Notes: generated by a model from the sequence alone, not told the origin. 39,608 bases of DNA from an uncultured Blautia sp. (GCA_946545475.1 CAMNNO010000006.1:1-39608), one strand, 5' to 3'. Shown: positions 16,887 through 26,216, counted from the stretch's first letter. A program made the numbers and translations.

Positions 16887-17462
16887 TTAGATAATTCCCG
16901 AAAATCCGAAGAAAGCAATAGCCATAAGACCCGAAGTGATAAGAACGATCGGGAAGCCCTGGAAAGCCTTCGGAATATCGTTAAACTCGATCTTTTCGCG
17001 GATGCCGGCCATCAGCACGATGGCGATGGTAAAGCCGATAGCCGTAGCCAGGCCATTGACAGTACCCTGAAGGACATTGTATTCCTTCTGGACATTAAGC
17101 ACAGCCACACCGAGAACTGCGCAGTTGGTGGTGATCAGGGGAAGATAAACGCCCAGGGCCCGGTACAGGGAGGGGACGGATTTCTTCAGGAACATCTCCA
17201 CGAACTGAACCAGCGCGGCGATGATCAGAATGAAAACGATGGTCTGCAGGTAAGTGACATTCAGCGGCACCAGGATGAAGTTATAAATGAGGCTGGTGAC
17301 GAAGGACGCCAGCGTGATAACGAAGATAACGGCGCCGCCCATGCCGCCGGCGGTCTTGATATTCTTGGAAACCCCGAGGAAGGGGCACAGGCCCAGGAAC
17401 TGGCTAAGAACAACATTGTTCACCAGCGCGGAGCCGATGATGATGATCAGGAGTTCTTTCAT
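16887..17462 (-). CDS. rnfA: Rnf complex subunit RnfA
   Basis: LVNNVVLSQFLGLCPFLGVSKNIKTAGGMG pattern and operon order. Confidence 0.97.
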   Translation of the reverse strand: MKELLIIIIGSALVNNVVLSQFLGLCPFLGVSKNIKTAGGMGGAVIFVITLASFVTSLIYNFILVPLNVTYLQTIVFILIIAALVQFVEMFLKKSVPSLYRALGVYLPLITTNCAVLGVAVLNVQKEYNVLQGTVNGLATAIGFTIAIVLMAGIREKIEFNDIPKAFQGFPIVLITSGLMAIAFFGFSGII

Positions 17463-18169
17463 TTATCTGTTCCCTCCTTCTTGTCTTCACAGGGTGACTG
17501 GCAGGACCCGCACTGGCCGTTGCAGCCCTTGCTGGGGTCGATGCCGCGCTTGGCCGCGCCGATGCGGAGCTTGTTCTGGATAGCGGAAAGGAAAGCCAGG
17601 ACAAAGAATGCGCCGGGAGCCAGGACAAAGATGGTGATGGGCTCATAGCCGAACTTGCCGCTCTCAGCCAGGGGAAGGATCTGAGCGCCGAAGATCTTGC
17701 CGGAGCCGATAAGCTCACGCACCATACCGATGATGGTGATACTGCAGGTAAAGCCAAGGCCCATGCCGATGCCGTCGAAGAGAGAGGGGATCGGCTCGTT
17801 TTTGGAGGCATAGGCTTCTGCGCGGCCAAGGATGATGCAGTTAACAACGATCAGCGGGATATAGATACCCAGTGATTTATTAAGGGTAGGCAGGAAGGCC
17901 TGGAGGATCATCTGGACCATGGTCACGAAAGAGGCCACGACAACGATGAAGGCTGGCATACGCACCCGGTCGGGGATAAAGTTCCGAAGGAGCGAGATAA
18001 ACAGGTTGGAACACGCAAGGACCACCGTGGTGGTCAGGCCCATGCCGATACCGTTGATGGCGGAAGTCGTGATGGCAAGGGTGGGGCACATGCCCAGCAT
18101 AAGCACAAAGGTGGGGTTTTCCACCCAAAGGCCGTTAAGAAGTCTTTCTTTTGGGGTATTCGGTGTCAT
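17459..18169 (-). CDS. rnfE: Rnf complex subunit RnfE
   Basis: GLWVENPTFVLMLGMCPTLAITTSAINGIGMGL; overlaps rnfA by 4 nt. Confidence 0.97.
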   Translation of the reverse strand: MTPNTPKERLLNGLWVENPTFVLMLGMCPTLAITTSAINGIGMGLTTTVVLACSNLFISLLRNFIPDRVRMPAFIVVVASFVTMVQMILQAFLPTLNKSLGIYIPLIVVNCIILGRAEAYASKNEPIPSLFDGIGMGLGFTCSITIIGMVRELIGSGKIFGAQILPLAESGKFGYEPITIFVLAPGAFFVLAFLSAIQNKLRIGAAKRGIDPSKGCNGQCGSCQSPCEDKKEGTDK

Positions 18170-18793
18170 TTAAGCCTCTCCTCCCTTCTCCATTTCATAG
18201 CGGAAAGCGGCAAGGCCGGCGTTGATGCCATTGGTCATGGCATTGGTGGTGATGGTAGCGCCGCTGAGGGCATCGATCTCGTTGTCAGCCGTCGCGCCGG
18301 ACTTGGTATAGACCAGCTTTTCGGCATTCTTGCCGACAAGCTGCCCTTTAAATTCATCGGTGTCCGCTCTCATGCCGAGGCCGGCGGTCTCGGATATGGA
18401 CAGGATGGAGATGCCGTTAAGGGTTCCGTCCGCCTGCACGCCCATGGCGAACTGGATATCGCCGCCGTAGCCTTCCTTGGTGGTGACGGTCATGGCGTAG
18501 CCGATAGTGTTGCCGGCATCATCGAGGGCCGTCATCACTTCGTTGACATCCTGAAGCCTTAAGCCTGCGTTGTCCAGGGCGGCTTCCAGGTCGGCGTCGG
18601 TTCCTTCAAAGACCTGCTCAAAGCTTGCGGCATTTTCAAAAACGGCCTGATAAGCCTCCTGCTTTGCCTTGGCTTCCTGGAAGGCGATGGGGCCTTCCGT
18701 AACCGCGTGGACAACGCCAAGGGCAAGGCCGGCCACCAGGGTGATCAGGGTGATGGCTTTTGTGTCGTGGATAATCGTATTCATCTGGCTCAT
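18170..18793 (-). CDS. rnfG: Rnf complex subunit RnfG (FMN-binding)
   Basis: FMN attachment motif DALSGATITT, N-terminal TM segment, operon order. Confidence 0.96.
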   Translation of the reverse strand: MSQMNTIIHDTKAITLITLVAGLALGVVHAVTEGPIAFQEAKAKQEAYQAVFENAASFEQVFEGTDADLEAALDNAGLRLQDVNEVMTALDDAGNTIGYAMTVTTKEGYGGDIQFAMGVQADGTLNGISILSISETAGLGMRADTDEFKGQLVGKNAEKLVYTKSGATADNEIDALSGATITTNAMTNGINAGLAAFRYEMEKGGEA

Positions 18794-19773
18794 GCTTTCT
18801 TTCTGCCTCCTTTCCCAAAGGCCCTGGGAACGGTGAACCGCTCAATGACCGGTACCAGCAGGTTGCAAATGATGATGGCATAGGAAACGCCCTCGGCACT
18901 GCCGCCGAACAGACGGAAGATGGCTGTCAGAACGCCGAGGCAGATGCCGAAAACGATCTGGCCCATCGGCGTTATGGGGCTGGTGACATAGTCTGTCGCC
19001 ATGAAGAAGGCGCCAAGCATCAGGCCGCCGCCGAAGAGCTGGCTGAACAGGTAGCCGGCGGAAAATCCCATGCCAGAAGCGCTCATGTAGATCAGGATGA
19101 AGATCGTAAAGCTTCCGATGTAGGCGGTGGGGATCCTCCAGGTGATGATCTTGAAGAAGAAGAGGAGGGCGGCGCCAAGGATGATGGCCAGGGCGGAGGT
19201 TTCGCCGATGGTACCCTGGATATCGCCCAGGAACATATGAAGGACGGAGACCGACTTATCCGTGTAGCCGTTGGCCTTGAGGGCAGCCAGCGGGGTAGCG
19301 CCGGAGACGGTATCCACAACGCCCTTGAAGGCCTTGTTGGCCGTGAAGGTCGTCATCTTGCCGGCAAAGGAGATGATGAGGAAGCAGCGGGCCGCGAGCG
19401 CCGGGTTCATAAAGTTCTGTCCCAGGCCGCCGTAGAGCTGCTTGACTACCAGGATAGCAAAAATGGAGCCCAGCACCGGCATCCACCAGGGAATGGAAAC
19501 CGGCATATTGAGGGCGATGAGAAGGCCCGTGACAAAGGCGCTGAAATCCCAGGCGGTCTGCGGCTTCTTCATGAAGAAGTTATACAGCCACTCGCAAAGG
19601 ACGGCAGAACCCGTGGTGAGGACCACGATCAGCAGGGCCTTTAAGCCGAAATTCCAGATCCCGAACAGGGTCGTCGGAAGAAGGGCGATGGCGACCAGCT
19701 GCATGATGCGCTGTGTGGTCATACTGTCCCTGTCATGGGGATTTGATGAAACATTATACATTGTTATTTCCAT
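18790..19773 (-). CDS. rnfD: Rnf complex subunit RnfD
   Basis: Polytopic protein with the covalent-FMN motif DTVSGATPLAA; operon order. Confidence 0.96.
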   Translation of the reverse strand: MEITMYNVSSNPHDRDSMTTQRIMQLVAIALLPTTLFGIWNFGLKALLIVVLTTGSAVLCEWLYNFFMKKPQTAWDFSAFVTGLLIALNMPVSIPWWMPVLGSIFAILVVKQLYGGLGQNFMNPALAARCFLIISFAGKMTTFTANKAFKGVVDTVSGATPLAALKANGYTDKSVSVLHMFLGDIQGTIGETSALAIILGAALLFFFKIITWRIPTAYIGSFTIFILIYMSASGMGFSAGYLFSQLFGGGLMLGAFFMATDYVTSPITPMGQIVFGICLGVLTAIFRLFGGSAEGVSYAIIICNLLVPVIERFTVPRAFGKGGRKKA

Positions 19774-19788
19774 GTGATTCCCCTCCCG

Positions 19789-21105
19789 TTACTTTTTCTT
19801 GCGGCTTGCCAGGACAAGCCGGCGCATGGACTTGATGCTCTGCGTCAGATGGCGCTTGGCCGGGCAGATATAGCTGCAGCACCCGCACTCACAGCACTCC
19901 ACGCCGTTCAGCTTATCAAAAGCTTCAAGGTCGCCCCTGTCGGCCAGGGTAGCCAGACGGGCCGGAAGGATATGGGACGGACATACGGAAACGCATCGTC
20001 CGCAGTTGATGCAGGCGGTGGGCACGGCCTTTGCGACCGGATCTTCCAGAAGGCACAGGATGGAGGACGTCGTCTTGGTAGCCGGGACATCAAAGTTAAA
20101 CATGGGGAAGCCCATCATGGGACCACCGGCGACAACCTTCTCGGCACCTTCCTTGAGGCCGCCGGCAGCTTCGATAAGTTCCGAAAGCGGGGTACCGGTC
20201 ATGACTTCAAAGTTCTGGGGATTATTAATGCCGTCGCCGCTGACCGTGATCAGCTTGGTCATAGCCGGCTTTCCGTTGATGACGGCATCATAGATGGCAT
20301 GGACGGTATCCACGTTGTCCACCACGCAGCCCACATCCGCCGGGAGCATGGAGGAGTTGATCTCACGCCCGGTAACGGCATAGATGATGTTGCGCTCACC
20401 ACCCTGGGGATACTTGGTCAGGAGTGTGGCCACGCTCATGCGGGGCTCATTTTTCACCGCTTCCTCGAGGGCTGCGATACACTCGGGCTTATTGTTTTCC
20501 ACGCAGAAAACGCCCTTGGCATTGTCGAAAAGGCTGAGCATAATGCGAAGGCCTTCGACCAGCTCTTTGGTGTTGTCCAGCATGCGGCGGTAGTCAGATG
20601 TTAAGTAGGGCTCGCATTCGGCGCCGTTGACCAGAAGGTATTCGATCTTGGACGGATCCTTCGGGGCAAGCTTGACATGGGTGGGGAAGCCCGCGCCGCC
20701 CATACCGACAACGCCGCCTTCCTTGATGCGGTTCAGGACTTCTTCCCGGGAAAGATTGGAAAGCTTGGCCTTCTGGTACTTAACTTCTTCGTACTGGCCG
20801 TCATTCTCAATGACAATGGAATTGACCATGCCACCGGTGGGGACAAGGTGCGGTTCGATGGCTTTGACGGTACCGGAAACAGACGAGAAGACGTGGGCCG
20901 ATACGAAGCCGCCAGCTTCAGCGATCTTCTGGCCCCGGAGCACCCGGTCGCCTTTAGCCACGATTGGGTTGGCCGGAGCGCCGATGTGCTGAGATACGGG
21001 ATAAACCATAAGCCCTTTGGGCATATACTTTGTCACTGGTTTATCCTTGGTCAGCTCTTTCCCCTCAAAAGGATGTACGCCGCCCCTGAAGGTCAGTAAA
21101 CTCAT
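19789..21105 (-). CDS. rnfC: Rnf complex subunit RnfC
   Basis: MSLLTFRGGVHPFEGKELTKDKP start with AGGAGGG RBS (ORF open to 21252); C-terminal CINCGRCVSVCPSHILP and CCECGCCSYICPAKR clusters. Confidence 0.97.
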   Translation of the reverse strand: MSLLTFRGGVHPFEGKELTKDKPVTKYMPKGLMVYPVSQHIGAPANPIVAKGDRVLRGQKIAEAGGFVSAHVFSSVSGTVKAIEPHLVPTGGMVNSIVIENDGQYEEVKYQKAKLSNLSREEVLNRIKEGGVVGMGGAGFPTHVKLAPKDPSKIEYLLVNGAECEPYLTSDYRRMLDNTKELVEGLRIMLSLFDNAKGVFCVENNKPECIAALEEAVKNEPRMSVATLLTKYPQGGERNIIYAVTGREINSSMLPADVGCVVDNVDTVHAIYDAVINGKPAMTKLITVSGDGINNPQNFEVMTGTPLSELIEAAGGLKEGAEKVVAGGPMMGFPMFNFDVPATKTTSSILCLLEDPVAKAVPTACINCGRCVSVCPSHILPARLATLADRGDLEAFDKLNGVECCECGCCSYICPAKRHLTQSIKSMRRLVLASRKKK

Positions 21106-21439
21106 GAAAAGATCCCTCCTTTTTATAATTGGGAGCTGCATGAAAAAAATCCCACAAAGAATGCGGCAGGGTATGTGTGGCCGCAGTCTTCGCAGGAAGG
21201 TGCATGGGAATAGATTTGCACACAGACCTGCAACTATATGAGCATTATACAATAAACGTCAAAAGTTTTCACTATTAAATTTCGAAAAAAAACCTTGTTT
21301 TTTGGTTATTTTCAAGTACAATAGCCAGATAGAAGAAAAATAGATTGTTAAAAATTTATTGTTATTTTTTTGATAATTTCAGCAGGCGGCTCTATGCCGC
21401 GCAATCCGGATATTTCTGGTATAGATAAGGAGAATTTTT

Positions 21440-22468
21440 ATGGTCATGGATCACCACATTCTGCCATCCGGGGACAATGCCTTGCTCTTATCACTGGCCG
21501 GCGAGGCTTTGGGGCAGAGGGAGGCTCTTAGTTCTCTCTTTTTATATGATATCGAGACGACCTCGCTTTCGGCCGAGAAGGGGAGCATCTATCTGATCGG
21601 GGGGATATATCTCACGGAAGGGAACAGTGAATTTTTTCAGTGGTATGCTGATGAGCCGGAGGAGGAGCGGCTCATCCTCTCCTCTTTTTCTGAATCGCCC
21701 CTCGGGCGCTCTTCGGTTTCCGTCACCTATAACGGGGATGCCTTTGACCGTCCCTTTATCTGCAAAAGAGCCGCATTCCAGGATCTGCCGGAACCGCCTT
21801 TTCCGGATAGGTCGCTGGATCTTTATAAAAAGCTTGCCTGCCTTAAGAAGCCGCTGGCGCTTCAAAGCATGAAGCAGCCCGCCATGGAAGGGCTGCTTTC
21901 CGGGGCAGAGCCCAGGGAATATCCGGATGGGGGAGAGTGTCTCAGGGTGTACCGGCAGCGGCATATGAGAAGCGATGCGGCGGATATCCTGATGGGGCAT
22001 AACCGGGAAGATCTTATGGGATTGAAAAAGATCATGAGCCTTCTCTCCTGCCTGCCGCTCTTTACCGGGAGTTTTTCCGTTACCGAAAGCCGGGAAGTCG
22101 CATCGGAAGGTGGGAAATGTCTTGTGGTGACGGCTTCGCTTCCCCATCCTTTGCCGATTCCTGTTGTCATTGAAAGTGGGGGGTGCCGCCTGGAGGCCAG
22201 GGAGAGGGAGATGCGGTTTTCTGTATGCGGTAAAAATGGAAAATATCGCCAGTATTACCGGGATTATAAGAATTATGATTATATTCCTTCGGAGGATATG
22301 GCTATGCCTAAGAGGCTTAGTGCGTTTCTTGACCGGTCGCTGCGCAAAAGTGCCAGGGCGGAAAATTGTTATACTTATTTTTCCTGTACGGAGGAGTTTT
22401 TGCATTCTCGGGAAAGGCAGCAGAGGTTTCTGGAAGAATATCTGCATATTTTTTTGAACTTGAGGTAG
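21440..22468 (+). CDS. Ribonuclease H-like / DEDD exonuclease domain protein (YprB family)
   Basis: LFLYDIETTSLSAEKGSIYLIGGIYL (exonuclease motif I) and downstream VTYNGDAFDRPFI and MGHNREDLMGLKKI. Confidence 0.88.
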   Translation: MVMDHHILPSGDNALLLSLAGEALGQREALSSLFLYDIETTSLSAEKGSIYLIGGIYLTEGNSEFFQWYADEPEEERLILSSFSESPLGRSSVSVTYNGDAFDRPFICKRAAFQDLPEPPFPDRSLDLYKKLACLKKPLALQSMKQPAMEGLLSGAEPREYPDGGECLRVYRQRHMRSDAADILMGHNREDLMGLKKIMSLLSCLPLFTGSFSVTESREVASEGGKCLVVTASLPHPLPIPVVIESGGCRLEAREREMRFSVCGKNGKYRQYYRDYKNYDYIPSEDMAMPKRLSAFLDRSLRKSARAENCYTYFSCTEEFLHSRERQQRFLEEYLHIFLNLR

Positions 22469-22477
22469 ATATATCTC

Positions 22478-22608
22478 TTACCTGGCGGTAGGCTTCTGGG
22501 GCGGTTGTCTCTTTGGGACTGAATCATTTTTCTTTTACCTGGCGGTAGGCTTCTGGGGCGGTATGTCTCTTTGGGACTAAACCATTTTTCTCTTACCTAC
22601 CGGTAGGT
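22478..22608 (+). repeat. Tandem 57/58-bp repeat (two full copies plus partial third)
   Basis: TTACCTGGCGGTAGGCTTCTGGGGCGGTnTGTCTCTTTGGGACT at 22478 and 22535; TTACCTACCGGTAGGT at 22593. Confidence 0.92.
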
Positions 22609-22740
22609 GCCAGGGGAGGGGGGGGCCGCTCAGAGTTGCGAAGCCCGCGTCCCCCTCCCCTGCACCCCTCCCCCCAGGGGCACGCCAATTGGTTGTGAGG
22701 GTAAGGAACTTGATCGCTTGGCCGCAAGCTTCTTGTTATC

Positions 22741-22778
22741 GGGAAGAAATGGAAGCGTCCCCTTTTCTTCCCTTTTTT
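22741..22778 (+). terminator. Hairpin plus T-run, possible terminator for the YprB-like gene
   Basis: GGGAAGAAATGG...TCCCCTTTTCTTCCC followed by TTTTTT; resembles the REP-like hairpins. Confidence 0.5.
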
Positions 22779-22827
22779 CCGGTACTCGGTAGATTACCGC
22801 ATACCCTTCGGCGGCGTTAAACAGGAC

Positions 22828-22997
22828 GGCATCGGGTATGGCGTGGCCAGGGGGGCTTTAGGGCGGTTTTAGCGAAGACGAGATCCAGTCCCTACGGAGA
22901 CTTAGCCGCGAAGGCTTTCCTGAGCGGCTTAGTCGTAGTTGGGACTTAGCTCGGCTGAGCGGGCCCTTGTCCCCCCTGACACGCCATACCCGATGCC
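22828..22997. repeat. Long inverted repeat with nested stem-loops
   Basis: GGCATCGGGTATGGCGTG (22828-22845) with CACGCCATACCCGATGCC (22980-22997), extended by CAGGGGGG/CCCCCCTG; nested stems between. Confidence 0.9.
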
Positions 22998-22998
22998 G

Positions 22999-23128
22999 GC
23001 CGTCCGGAGGGGCACAAAGCCTATACCCCCTGTTTGCCGTCCGGAAAGGCACAAAGCCTATACCCCCTGTTTGCCGTCCGGAGAGACACAAAGTCTATAC
23101 TGTCTGTTACCATTCCGGAGAGACACAA
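22999..23128 (+). repeat. 37-bp tandem repeat, about 3.5 copies
   Basis: GCCGTCCGGARRGGCACAAAGCCTATACCCCCTGTTT at 22999 and 23036; diverged copy at 23073; partial at 23110. Confidence 0.92.
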
Positions 23129-23145
23129 CTTCCGGCTTGCATCAA

Positions 23146-23179
23146 AAAAGAAGCCTCTCGATTGTGAAAGGCTTCTTTT
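23146..23179. terminator. Bidirectional intrinsic terminator between convergent genes
   Basis: AAAAGAAGCCT-ctcgattgtgaa-AGGCTTCTTTT with A-tract and T-tract on the two sides. Confidence 0.85.
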
Positions 23180-23243
23180 CTTATGATGTGCTATATTTTA
23201 CAAATGTAATGACACCTGTATTTTGCCGGGCAATGTCCGGAGA

Positions 23244-24356
23244 TTATTCTTCGGTGGTTTCCTCGGCGGGAGCTTCGGCTTCTTCTTCGTGTTCCGGAGC
23301 GGGAGCGGGAGCTTCGATGGCTTTCATGCTGAGGCTGATCTTCTTGTCCGTGCCGTTGAAATCAACGACCTTGGCTTCGATCTCCTGGCCGATGGAAAGG
23401 ACATCGGAGGGCTTAGCCACATGGTCACGGGAAATCTGGGAAACATGAAGCAGGGCATCCACTCCGGGAGCTAGCTCGATGAAAGCACCGAAATCCGTCA
23501 TGCGGGCAACCTTGCCGGACACGATATTGCCGACAGCAAACTTCTCGGAAGCGTTAAGCCAGGGATTCTCCTCCGGGAATTTCTTGGAAAGAGCGATCTT
23601 CTCGCCATTGATATCCTTAATGAGAACGCGGACCTCATCGCCAACATTGAAGACCTTGCGGGGATTCTCAACGCGGCCCCAGGACATCTCGGAGATGTGA
23701 AGCAGGCCGTCAGCGCCGCCGAGATCGATGAAAGCACCGAAATCGGTAACGTTCTTGACAACACCGTCCACAACATCGCCGACATGGATGCGCTCCATGA
23801 GGGCTTTCTGCTTCTCAGCCTTCTCGGCCAGCAGAAGCTGCTTGCGGTTGCCGATGATGCGGCGTCTTCTGGGATTGAACTCCGTGATGACAAACTGGAT
23901 CTCCTGTCCGAAATACTTGGACAGATCCTTCTCATAAGAATCAGAAACAAGGCTGGCGGGAATAAAAACGCGGGTCTCTTCAACATTGACGCAGAGACCG
24001 CCATCCAGTACCTGGGTAACAGGGGCAGTCAGAACTTCATGGTTGTTATATGCCTCTTCAAGGCGCTTATTGCCCTTCTCTGCTGCCAGACGCTTATAGG
24101 TAAGAATAGCCTGTCCTTCTCCGTCATTTACCTTGAGAACCTTAGCTTCCATAACGTCTCCGGGATGTACCGCTTCGGAAAGTACAAGGCTGGAGTCGTT
24201 GGTATACTCGCTCTTGGTGATGATTCCTTCGCCCTTCCATTCAATGTCGAGAATGATCTCGTCGTCCTTAACGTCGATAACCTTACCCTTTACGATCTCG
24301 CCATTGCGAATGGTCTTAATGGAACCCAGCATTTCTTCAAAGCTCTGTTCTGACAT
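23244..24356 (-). CDS. S1 RNA-binding domain protein / 30S ribosomal protein S1
   Basis: Repeated S1 motifs (GVVKNVTDFGAFIDLGGADGLLHISEMSW; GKVARMTDFGAFIELAPGVDALLHVSQIS); acidic C-terminus. Confidence 0.94.
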   Translation of the reverse strand: MSEQSFEEMLGSIKTIRNGEIVKGKVIDVKDDEIILDIEWKGEGIITKSEYTNDSSLVLSEAVHPGDVMEAKVLKVNDGEGQAILTYKRLAAEKGNKRLEEAYNNHEVLTAPVTQVLDGGLCVNVEETRVFIPASLVSDSYEKDLSKYFGQEIQFVITEFNPRRRRIIGNRKQLLLAEKAEKQKALMERIHVGDVVDGVVKNVTDFGAFIDLGGADGLLHISEMSWGRVENPRKVFNVGDEVRVLIKDINGEKIALSKKFPEENPWLNASEKFAVGNIVSGKVARMTDFGAFIELAPGVDALLHVSQISRDHVAKPSDVLSIGQEIEAKVVDFNGTDKKISLSMKAIEAPAPAPEHEEEAEAPAEETTEE

Positions 24357-25266
24357 GTTCTAGAACCTCCTCGATAATTTTCTTTGGGGTGGAAGCCCCT
24401 GCTGTAATACCTACATAACTACTGCAGTGGAACATTTCAGAATCCAAGTCTACAGGTGTTTGTATATAGTAAGTATTTTTACATTCATTTTTGCATATCT
24501 CAAACAGCTTCTGAGTGTTGGAACTCTGCCTGCTCCCAACGACAAGCATGGTGTCCACAGAGGCGGAAACCTTACGTGCTTCGGCCTGCCGTTCCTCCGT
24601 CGCACTGCAGATGGTGTTCGAAATATTAAAAATGCCTAAAACATCTTTACTATAACTCTTTTTGATGAGAATTTCAACTATTTCTTTAAATTTATTATCG
24701 TTAAATGTTGTTTGAGACACGACACAAAATTTCTGTCCGATAGGCAGAATGAAATTTTCGGCTTCCGCGGCGGTATTAAGGACAGTGTAGGGTCCCCGGC
24801 ACCATCCGCAGATGCCTTTTACCTCCGGATGGGCATTATCGCCTATTATCAGAATATATCGGCCGTTTTCACTCTCTTTCTCGACAATTTTGTGTATCTT
24901 CCGGACGAAGGGGCAGGTGGCATCCTGCACGTTCAGAGACAATTCTGACAATTTTTCATATACGGAGCGCCCCACCCCATGGGAGCGGATCACCACAGTC
25001 GTGCCGGGGGAAAGCCGGTCAAGCTCATCCTCGGACACCGCGCGGACACCCTTTCTCTCCAGTTCTCCCGTGACGATCTCATTGTGGATCAGGGAGCCCA
25101 GAGTGACCAGCGGACTTACGCCGTCTTCGATCAGCTTTTCCGTCTGTTCAATGGCCCGCTTGACGCCAAAGCAAAAGCCGGCGGTTTTCGCCAGGATAAC
25201 GCCTTTTCCGCCGGGGAGAAGTTCGATGGCATCAGGATTTTGTTTTTCATCAGGCATAGCATGCAC
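24337..25266 (-). CDS. ispH: 4-hydroxy-3-methylbut-2-enyl diphosphate reductase
   Basis: AGFCFGVKRAIEQ, DATCPFVRKIH, VVSQTTFN, SSNTQKL and VGITAGASTPKKIIEEV. Confidence 0.97.
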   Translation of the reverse strand: MHAMPDEKQNPDAIELLPGGKGVILAKTAGFCFGVKRAIEQTEKLIEDGVSPLVTLGSLIHNEIVTGELERKGVRAVSEDELDRLSPGTTVVIRSHGVGRSVYEKLSELSLNVQDATCPFVRKIHKIVEKESENGRYILIIGDNAHPEVKGICGWCRGPYTVLNTAAEAENFILPIGQKFCVVSQTTFNDNKFKEIVEILIKKSYSKDVLGIFNISNTICSATEERQAEARKVSASVDTMLVVGSRQSSNTQKLFEICKNECKNTYYIQTPVDLDSEMFHCSSYVGITAGASTPKKIIEEVLEHVRTEL

Positions 25267-25274
25267 CTTTTTCG

Positions 25275-25958
25275 TTATGCGAAGGGAAAAGTCCCCTTTT
25301 CCCTGGCCAGGGAAAGAATCTTCTCTGTCACCTGGTCGATAGTCAGATAGGAGGTATCCAGGCGGACGGCGTCGTCGGCTTGGCGGAGCGGCGAGACAGG
25401 GCGGTTTATGTCCCGCTCATCCCGCTCTACGATCTCCCGCTGTATCTCATCAAGCGTCCGCTTTCCGCCCTTTTCCTGCTCTTCCTTATAGCGGCGCATG
25501 GCCCGGACAGACGCATCGGCGGTCAGGAAGACCTTAAGGTCGGCCTTGGGCAGAACGGTGGTGCCGATATCGCGCCCATCCATGACCACATGGTTTTCCT
25601 CGCCAAGCTTCTGTTGAAGAGCCAGGAGCTTTTGGCGCACCTGCGGCAGAGCCGAGCAGACTGAGGACATCTCGCTGACCGCGCCGGAGCGGAGGTAGGG
25701 ATTGACATTTTCTCCGTTGAGGAGGACGACCTGCTCGCCGTCCCTGTATTCAATAGATATCGATGCCCCGCTAAGGGCTCCGGGAATTTTGGCTTCATCG
25801 CCTTTGTGAATGTTGTTTTTCAGCAGATAATAGGCCATGGCCCGGTAGATAGCGCCCGTGTCCACATAAATGACGCCGGGAAGGGACGCGGCTACCCGCC
25901 TGGCTATCGTGCTCTTGCCGGCGCCGGCCGGCCCATCAATGGCAATCTGAAAACCCAC
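25275..25958 (-). CDS. cmk: Cytidylate kinase
   Basis: IAIDGPAGAGKSTIARRVA, YVDTGAIYRAMAYY and MDGRDIGTTVLP; GTG start. Confidence 0.97.
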   Translation of the reverse strand: MGFQIAIDGPAGAGKSTIARRVAASLPGVIYVDTGAIYRAMAYYLLKNNIHKGDEAKIPGALSGASISIEYRDGEQVVLLNGENVNPYLRSGAVSEMSSVCSALPQVRQKLLALQQKLGEENHVVMDGRDIGTTVLPKADLKVFLTADASVRAMRRYKEEQEKGGKRTLDEIQREIVERDERDINRPVSPLRQADDAVRLDTSYLTIDQVTEKILSLAREKGTFPFA

Positions 25959-26216
25959 GATAATTTTCCCCCCAATTGTTATGGTAATTATTTATCAATC
26001 TGTGTAATGTTCAACACGTAATTCAAAATGTTTACAAATTAAAAATACACTTTGTAATTTTAATATTATATGTAGTGGTATATTATTATATTATTAGCAA
26101 AACGCAAATATTTGTAATTATATTATTTGAAAAATTCAAAATTTTCATAAATTAATGTTCTTTAAAAACTGCCAATTTTTTATAGTATCGTTCAAAAATG
26201 CTGATAAAGCTGAGCG

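Noticed and set aside
16041-17648. 535-aa plus-strand ORF opposite rnfB/rnfA
   Set aside because: Antisense to two well-supported Rnf genes; Ala/Gly/Asp/His-rich translation typical of shadow frames.
22607-22792. 61-aa plus-strand ORF in the convergent intergenic region
   Set aside because: Low-complexity translation over G/C runs and hairpins, no good RBS seen.
22999-23128. CRISPR array
   Set aside because: Units are head-to-tail with no spacers, copies decay, and there are no cas genes.
25980-26205. AT-rich stretch as a horizontally acquired island
   Set aside because: Only about 230 bp, no ORF, and it sits where the cmk operon promoter is expected.
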